Shown: positions 33,757-37,918 of the stretch, one piece after another
Numbering within the stretch: position 1 is the first letter of the stretch
Layout of the letters: each line of letters opens with the position of its first letter
From: Candidatus Sulfopaludibacter sp.
GTDB taxonomy: Bacteria; Acidobacteriota; Terriglobia; Bryobacterales; Bryobacteraceae
DNA length: 37,918 nt
Assembly: GCA_031292755.1 (NCBI GenBank)
Contig: JARLGM010000051.1
Coordinates: 1-37,918, forward strand
Reading direction: 5' to 3'
The notes under the pieces: generated by a model
What the model was told of the DNA's origin: nothing
Databases searched by the model: none
The model's input: only the letters and a program-made list of their open reading frames with translations
Made by a program: the position numbers and the translations under genes

Positions 33757-35033
33757 GCGGGAAGCTCCTTGCCTTTGGTCTCTTCCGCCCAGGGTAGCAG
33801 CGCCAGCCCCACTAGGAATGCCACGGAGGTGAGCGCCACCGGCGTCCCTATCGTGTGCATGGCGGCAATTCCGCCACCTACCAGAAACGTGATGCCCGCC
33901 GCCAGAAAACGGCCGGCGGACGTGGCGAAGGCGAACGCGCTACCGCGGCATTCGGTACGATACTGCTCCGGCAGCCACAGGGTGTAGACCGCGAAGTTGG
34001 CGCCGCCGATCCCCAGCAGAAACAGGCACGGCAAAAACCACTCCAGGGCGCCCGAGGGCAGGTAGAACAGGTAGCCGAAACCCACCGCGATGCACAGGAA
34101 CATCAACACGAAGTACAGCGCCAGCGACGCGCGGCGCCCCAGTCGCACGGCCAGGAAGGGCAGCAGCAGGCAGCCCCCAATGGTTCCGGTGGAGAGCAGC
34201 ATGGTGGCATACGAGGCGAGCCGCGCGGCCGCCTGCGCTGTGTACCCGGCGCGCCCGGCCAGTTCCGTCACGCTGGAGGGGACATATACGGAGCCGGCCC
34301 ACAGCCCTACCATACTGACGAAGAGCAGAGCCGCATTCACCACAGTGCGCCGCCGGTATTCCGCCGAAAAGAGCGCCAGGAAGGCGGCACGCGCGCTCCA
34401 GGTGCGGCCCATCGCAGCCGCGCGCTGCTGCCATCGCTTGGGCTCGGCCACTCCGTAACGAATCAACGCCACAAGGAGTGCCGGTGTGCCGCCGACCGCG
34501 AACACGGCCCGCCAGCCGTAGCGCGCTCCGATCGTGGAATTCACCAGAGCGGCCAGGAATGCGCCGGCGTAGTAGCCGGTGTGCATCCAGGCGGCGCCCT
34601 GCACGCGGCGCGATTCGGGCCACTCCTCGGCCACGAATACGCCGCCCAGCGTCCATTCGCCACCGATTCCCGCGCCCGCGAAAAAGCGGAAGATGGCCAG
34701 TTGCCAGATATTGGCCGCCGCGCAGCCCAGGAAGGTGAAAACTGAATAGCAGAGAATGGTGAGCACCAGGGTGCGTACGCGGCCGAAGCGGTCCGCCAGC
34801 GGACCCCAGAGAAACGCGCAGCCCCAGCCCATCAGGAAGGTCGCGAACAGCGCGCTGCCGTAGTAGCCGAGGTGGGCTGCCGTCGCCGCCAGTCCCGAAC
34901 GCGGCAGCAGATCGCGCAGTACCGGCACCAGAACCAGGGCGTAAATAAACGAATCCATGCCGTCCAGCGCCCATCCGCCCCACGCCGCCCAGAAGCCGCG
35001 GCGCTGATTTCGGGTGAGAGGCACGGAAGGCAC
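33753..35033 (-). CDS. MFS transporter, carboxylate/aromatic-acid symporter type
   Basis: 426 aa with 12 predicted membrane helices. GWALDGMDSFIYALVLVPVL in helix 1 with an early Asp, and DRFGRVRTLV after helix 2 (the MFS A-motif loop), place it in the metabolite:H+ symporter group that includes lactate/pyruvate and aromatic acid carriers. FFAGAGIGGEWTLGGVFVAE in helix 4 is also typical. The start is GTG 35033; the coupled downstream acyl-CoA synthetase suggests that the cargo is an organic acid. It is divergent from the P-loop kinase gene, with 39 bp between. Confidence 0.82.
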   Translation of the reverse strand: MPSVPLTRNQRRGFWAAWGGWALDGMDSFIYALVLVPVLRDLLPRSGLAATAAHLGYYGSALFATFLMGWGCAFLWGPLADRFGRVRTLVLTILCYSVFTFLGCAAANIWQLAIFRFFAGAGIGGEWTLGGVFVAEEWPESRRVQGAAWMHTGYYAGAFLAALVNSTIGARYGWRAVFAVGGTPALLVALIRYGVAEPKRWQQRAAAMGRTWSARAAFLALFSAEYRRRTVVNAALLFVSMVGLWAGSVYVPSSVTELAGRAGYTAQAAARLASYATMLLSTGTIGGCLLLPFLAVRLGRRASLALYFVLMFLCIAVGFGYLFYLPSGALEWFLPCLFLLGIGGANFAVYTLWLPEQYRTECRGSAFAFATSAGRFLAAGITFLVGGGIAAMHTIGTPVALTSVAFLVGLALLPWAEETKGKELPA

Positions 35034-35058
35034 CGAGATAGCGTAACAGGTTCCACGC

Positions 35059-35064
35059 TATGCT
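35059..35064 (+). promoter_or_regulatory. Candidate -10 (TATGCT) placing a leaderless start of the kinase gene
   Basis: TATGCT at 35059-35064 lies 8 bases before ATG 35073. Transcription would begin at or just before the start codon, giving a leaderless or nearly leaderless mRNA. No good -35 box is found 17 bp upstream and no ribosome site is visible before the ATG. Confidence 0.3.
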
Positions 35065-35072
35065 AGTCGCTG

Positions 35073-35513
35073 ATGCGCATCGTTGTGCTGGTGGGCCTGC
35101 CGGGCTCGGGAAAATCCAGCTACCTCGAACGATTGGGCGTGACCGGACTTTCGTCCGACGCCCTGCGCGTGCTGCTGGCCGATGACGCCACGGACCAGAC
35201 CATTCACGAGCAGGTCTTTCAGACCATGCGCTACTTGTTGCGCCAGCGCCTGGCGATCGGCCGTCCGGTCACCTATATCGATGCTACGAATCTGCGGCCC
35301 GAGGAGCGGCGGCCGTATATCGGAATCGGACAATCGTACGGGTGTGAGGTGGAAGCCGTCTTCTTCGACGTGCCCCTGGAAATCTGCCGCGCGCGCAACG
35401 CCGCCCGCCATCGCATCGTGCCCGAAGATGCACTGCTGAAGATGGCGGCCAAGCTGGTGCCGCCCACCACGGCGGAAGGCTTCGACCGGGTGGTGGTGAT
35501 GACTGGAGACTGA
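35073..35513 (+). CDS. P-loop kinase-like ATPase (polynucleotide-kinase fold)
   Basis: 146 aa. The Walker A motif is VGLPGSGKSS (residues 7-16). A short SSD after the first helix (LSSDALR) and YIDATNL resemble the T4-PNK/zeta-type kinase fold, where an Asp acts as the base and the DATN strand positions the nucleotide. RARNAARHRIVPEDAL is probably the lid with Arg residues. The size fits the single-domain AAA_33 family. The substrate, an RNA/DNA end or a small molecule, is unknown. It lies alone on the forward strand ahead of the 66-aa gene. Confidence 0.75.
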   Translation: MRIVVLVGLPGSGKSSYLERLGVTGLSSDALRVLLADDATDQTIHEQVFQTMRYLLRQRLAIGRPVTYIDATNLRPEERRPYIGIGQSYGCEVEAVFFDVPLEICRARNAARHRIVPEDALLKMAAKLVPPTTAEGFDRVVVMTGD

Positions 35514-35538
35514 TGGGAGCAAATTTGGCGATGAGAAC

Positions 35539-35739
35539 ATGGACGTGCTTCAGAATATCGAGTTCGGAATTGTCGAGGTGTATCGCGCCGGACCCGGCGG
35601 GGATACCGATACTGAATCGGTTGTGCCGATTGACGAGCTTGTGGGTTGTCTGCGACAGATCCAAAAGTCCGTGCGGCGCTGGCCGGAAAGAGGCGGACGC
35701 CAGGGATATCTCACGTTTGTGAGCCAGTACGTGGGATGA
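35539..35739 (+). CDS. Small conserved protein (66 aa), unknown function
   Basis: ATG at 35539 opens a 66-codon frame (MDVLQNIEFGIVEVYRAG ... WPERGGRQGYLTFVSQYVG). The C-terminal 'SVRRW.ERGGRQGYL.FVSQYV' reads like a conserved small acidobacterial domain that I remember without a function. It lies 25 bp after the kinase stop and may be co-transcribed. A purely hypothetical ORF remains possible, but the codon pattern looks coding. Confidence 0.5.
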   Translation: MDVLQNIEFGIVEVYRAGPGGDTDTESVVPIDELVGCLRQIQKSVRRWPERGGRQGYLTFVSQYVG

Positions 35740-35781
35740 GGACTTCGCCAGACAGAAGGGCGAACGCAGTGAGCCACCATT

Positions 35782-35812
35782 CCCCCATCCCCAACCCCCA
35801 TCCCTAACCCCC
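35782..35812 (-). other. Five G-run G-quadruplex-capable tract at the end of the esterase gene
   Basis: On the + strand: C5 (35782-35786), C4 (35789-35792), C5 (35795-35799), C3 (35802-35804) and C5 (35808-35812), with 2-3 base spacers. The reverse-strand transcript of the esterase gene would carry the matching G-runs, beginning in its last two codons and continuing past the stop (35804-35806). Spacing of two to three bases favours a compact quadruplex. Confidence 0.65.
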
Positions 35813-36436
35813 GCTTGTCAGGAAGGGAACTACGCGTTCCGCCATGTGCTCCAGCACGTTCAGCAGTTCGTGTCCCGAGTCGAGAACCTCCAGCGTCACG
35901 TTGGAATGCGCGGCCGCGAACTGCTGCGAATACGCCACCGGGACCACGTCATCCAGCGCGCCATGGAAAATCAACGCGGGCTGGCGGAACTCCGGGAAGT
36001 CTTCATATTTCCCGGCGTCTTCCAGCAGGCCGTACGAAAGAGCCCGCTTGCGATTGTCGGCGTAATGGAAAAAGTCCATGGTGCCGCGCGCCCGCCACTC
36101 GTCCACGGCATTCGGACCCAGGCTGGTGGGCCAGCGGCGCGCGAATCCGAAGGCCGGCGCCAGCAGCACCAGGCGCGTCACTTCGGGGTGCCGGGCGGCG
36201 TAGAGCGTGGCCAGATATCCGCCCATGCTGGAGCCCATCAGTGCAACCGGCCGCCCTGCCGCGGCGCGTTCCAGCACGCCAAGTTGGCCGGTGATGGCGA
36301 GATGTTCGAAATCTCCGGCGGCGAGATCCGGAATCTCCACCTGGGCGCCGGCGCGCTCCAGGCGGTCGCGAAAGAAGCGGGCTTTGCTGGACGATGGGCC
36401 GGAGGCAAAGCCGTGCAGGTAAATGATCGGGCTCAT
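35804..36436 (-). CDS. YqiA-like alpha/beta-hydrolase esterase
   Basis: 210 aa. IYLHGFASGPSSSKA is the typical YqiA start with the oxyanion-hole HGF. ALMGSSMGG holds the nucleophile Ser (about residue 69). The Asp is in HGALDDVVP and the His in SGHEL, so the triad is complete. The family hydrolyses short acyl esters, with the natural substrate unknown. The start ATG 36436 overlaps the stop of the upstream gene (ATGA), so translation is coupled to the secreted protein. Confidence 0.8.
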   Translation of the reverse strand: MSPIIYLHGFASGPSSSKARFFRDRLERAGAQVEIPDLAAGDFEHLAITGQLGVLERAAAGRPVALMGSSMGGYLATLYAARHPEVTRLVLLAPAFGFARRWPTSLGPNAVDEWRARGTMDFFHYADNRKRALSYGLLEDAGKYEDFPEFRQPALIFHGALDDVVPVAYSQQFAAAHSNVTLEVLDSGHELLNVLEHMAERVVPFLTSGG

Positions 36437-37371
36437 TTCTTCTTGGCCGGCGGGGGCTGGGATCCCGGGGCGTCGTCTGGAAGTTCGGTGAACTTGATCT
36501 CGGCGTCGCTGCTGAACATCTTGAATGGCTCGTAGCGGTACAGGTTCTCCGTCACAATCTGGTCATCCACCATGTGACGGTGTACCACCGACGCCGGCGT
36601 CAGGAAGCCGTGCGAGGAACGCACGTAATCCACCGTGGCCTCGTTTCGGATCAGGCGCTTGGCGCTATCGAACGCCTCCGCCCAGGCGTCTACGCGCAAT
36701 GGCAAGCCATCGGATTGCCTCACCCAGAGCCTCCCGCTCAGCGCCCGGCGAGTCGCCTGCCTGCCGTGAAACTCCAGCTCTCCGCCCGCCGAGGTCTTCT
36801 GAGTCCAATCGAGAATGGTGACCGGGTCGACACCGATTTGGCCTTCTCCGGCCGGATGGAAGGTCATATTCTCGATGCCGCGCTTGGAAAAGGCCAGCAG
36901 AATCAAACCGTAGTCGGTGGCGACGTCCACCAGGCCAAACTTGGCGAATTCCTCGAGCATGTGTTTGCGGATGCGGTCGTCGGCCGATTGCACCCCGAGA
37001 GATAACGCGCGCCGGGCGCTCTCCGCCGATTGGACTTTCTTGTCGTCCACCGAAATCACCTCCCGAAACTCGACCAGATTGTGCGAATCGGAGCCGCGCA
37101 ACCCCGCCACACTGTACTCGGACACGATCTCGCGCACCCGCAATCGTATCGGCTGCGCCTCGACCGCGGCGCTGCCGATTCGGGGCTTGAAGCGGGAGGG
37201 CGGACGCAGGCTCCGCTGCTCCAGCGTTTCCTGCGTGAGTGTTTTGGGAATGTTCTGCAGAAAGGCCTCGGCCTCTTCGGAAACGCGGGACAAAATCGGG
37301 TCGAGGGCTGTTTGGGCTTCGACGGGACCGGCAACGGAAACCAGCAGCAGAGCCAGCGCCAATGGCAGCAT
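36433..37371 (-). CDS. Secreted hypothetical protein (acidobacterial type)
   Basis: 312 aa. The N-terminal signal peptide MLPLALALLLVSVAGPVEAQ is cleaved near residue 19-20. The mature part has an alternating beta-strand pattern (IRLRVREIVSEYSVAGLRGS ... HNLVEFREVISVDDKKV, and later GRLWVRQSDGLPLRVDAWAE). It ends in a Pro/Lys-rich tail (SQPPPAKKK). I do not recognise a named family; the style is common in secreted acidobacterial proteins. The start ATG 37371 is supported by the signal peptide; no strong ribosome site is seen. It is divergent from the rRNA operon. Confidence 0.65.
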   Translation of the reverse strand: MLPLALALLLVSVAGPVEAQTALDPILSRVSEEAEAFLQNIPKTLTQETLEQRSLRPPSRFKPRIGSAAVEAQPIRLRVREIVSEYSVAGLRGSDSHNLVEFREVISVDDKKVQSAESARRALSLGVQSADDRIRKHMLEEFAKFGLVDVATDYGLILLAFSKRGIENMTFHPAGEGQIGVDPVTILDWTQKTSAGGELEFHGRQATRRALSGRLWVRQSDGLPLRVDAWAEAFDSAKRLIRNEATVDYVRSSHGFLTPASVVHRHMVDDQIVTENLYRYEPFKMFSSDAEIKFTELPDDAPGSQPPPAKKK

Positions 37372-37495
37372 TCCCGTATTTTACGCCCATTTCGCCAAGT
37401 CCTCGCGGGTATTCTAACTCACTCTTTTTTAAGGCGCTTACTGCTGCCGGTACGATTTAGGACAAAAAGCCCCGTAATTTTTCCGAGAATACCCC

Positions 37496-37524
37496 TTGCA
37501 TCGTTCGCTAGAGCCTGATATGCT
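37496..37524 (+). promoter_or_regulatory. rRNA P1 promoter (sigma70-type)
   Basis: -35 TTGCAT (37496-37501), a 17-bp spacer and -10 TATGCT (37519-37524), 5' of the 16S gene on the same strand. Both hexamers match consensus well (4/6 each). A TTTTTT tract lies about 65-70 bp upstream, but no clear AT-rich UP element abuts the -35. A weaker candidate (TATACG at 37715) lies further down the leader. Confidence 0.65.
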
Positions 37525-37570
37525 GAACAAGTCGCCGAATTGAGGATCTGAGGAATCGCACGCTCTAGCG
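37506..37570. repeat. Inverted repeat across the rRNA promoter
   Basis: CGCTAGAGC (37506-37514), inside the -35/-10 spacer, and its exact complement GCTCTAGCG (37562-37570), about 30 bp after the predicted start. The arms are separated by 47 bp. It could be a regulator-binding dyad or, if transcription started upstream, an RNA stem. Confidence 0.5.
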
Positions 37571-37876
37571 GCTTGTAACAGGGGCGTGACGATGAAACGA
37601 TCAGACCTTTTGTAAGGAATGGTAACAAAACTCTGGCGGGCAACCCGTTGGAGCGGAATACGGCCTTCCTGTTTGGTTCTTTTCAAAATTTTCTGAGGCT
37701 TTTTCAGTCGCGCCTATACGGCAGTGGCTGGCACAAGTTTCGAGGCCTGCAGCAGTTCCCGGTATTACGATGCCGGGGGTGCTTGCGCAGATCATTGACA
37801 ATCTGGTTGGATGCAGTAGAGAAGAAATCGTCAGTCTCTGAGTAAAACTGAAGCGATTGGTCAATACTCATTAACA

Positions 37877-37918
37877 TTAAATGAGAGTTTGATCCCGGCT
37901 CAGAATCAACGCTGGCGG
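37877..37918 (+). rRNA. rrs: 16S ribosomal RNA, 5' end (partial)
   Basis: AGAGTTTGATC (E. coli 8-18) followed by CCGGCTCAG and AATCAACGCTGGCGG aligns with 16S positions 1-42. The gene runs off the end of the window. The AATCAACGCTGGCGG form is usual in Acidobacteria. Position 20 is C where most bacteria have T. The exact 5' end is inferred from alignment to E. coli numbering. Confidence 0.93.

Larger units (their letters stand above)
37372..37876 (+). other. rRNA operon promoter and leader region
   Basis: 505 bp without protein genes. It contains the P1 promoter at 37496-37524 and a 9-bp inverted repeat (37506-37514 / 37562-37570) overlapping the promoter spacer. A hairpin lies at 37758-37777 (CCCGGTA / TGCCGGG, loop TTACGA). 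A weak boxA-like ATCATTGACA lies at 37791-37800. From the predicted transcription start (about 37531) the leader is about 345 nt. No tRNA gene is seen. Confidence 0.7.

Noticed and set aside
37372..37876. tRNA gene or riboswitch in the rRNA leader
   Set aside because: No cloverleaf, T-loop GTTCRANNC or riboswitch core was found by eye.

Overview
The window looks like chromosomal DNA of a GC-rich acidobacterium, probably of the Solibacter/Bryobacter type. Three things point there. The last 42 bases are the 5' end of a 16S rRNA gene whose first helix reads AGAATCAACGCTGGCGG, as is usual in Acidobacteria. There are small families typical of that phylum, and secreted proteins of acidobacterial style. 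The lineage is inferred; no database was searched.

Layout. (1) 1-9711 is a Mu-type prophage remnant or very compact Mu-like element: a 5'-truncated MuA-type transposase, a MuB-type ATPase, a Mu gp29-type (DUF935) portal, a Mu I-type protease with a nested scaffold start, two unrecognised genes, a zinc-finger ORF and a tail tape-measure protein. Terminase, major capsid, sheath, tube and baseplate genes are not seen. Two 16-bp repeats at 22-bp pitch mark its right edge. (2) 9712-13578 holds an AsmA-like protein and a divergent MscS-type channel, followed by a Fic-family pseudogene that has lost its active-site block. (3) 13613-19201 is a forward run: a Tat-exported Gfo/Idh/MocA oxidoreductase, an acyl-CoA dehydrogenase, a MeaB GTPase fused to methylmalonyl-CoA epimerase, MTA phosphorylase and a GT9-like glycosyltransferase. 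The tight overlaps from the dehydrogenase to the phosphorylase suggest one operon; the dehydrogenase and fusion fit propionyl/methylmalonyl-CoA catabolism. (4) 19241-24387 has one small forward HTH-like gene, then a reverse run: a conserved small protein, an SDR, an alpha/beta hydrolase, a single-chain TrpE-TrpG anthranilate synthase, a frame-split AbiEii-like nucleotidyltransferase and its small partner.

(5) 24426-26579 holds a HAD phosphatase and a secreted glycoside-hydrolase-like protein. (6) 26870-32231 is a two-gene unit of the 2-hydroxyacyl-CoA dehydratase/activase superfamily: a 589-aa HgdB-like protein and a 1195-aa tandem-ASKHA activase, both rich in candidate Fe-S cysteines. (7) 32317-35033 is a reverse acyl-CoA synthetase overlapped with an MFS carrier, which looks like uptake plus CoA activation of a carboxylate. 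(8) 35073-37371 has a P-loop kinase, a 66-aa protein, a YqiA-like esterase and a secreted protein. (9) 37372-37918 is the promoter and leader of an rRNA operon, then the start of 16S rRNA.

The best candidates for a second look are the two-gene activase unit, the MeaB-epimerase fusion, the reduced Mu-like module with its nested scaffold, and the frame-split AbiEii cassette.
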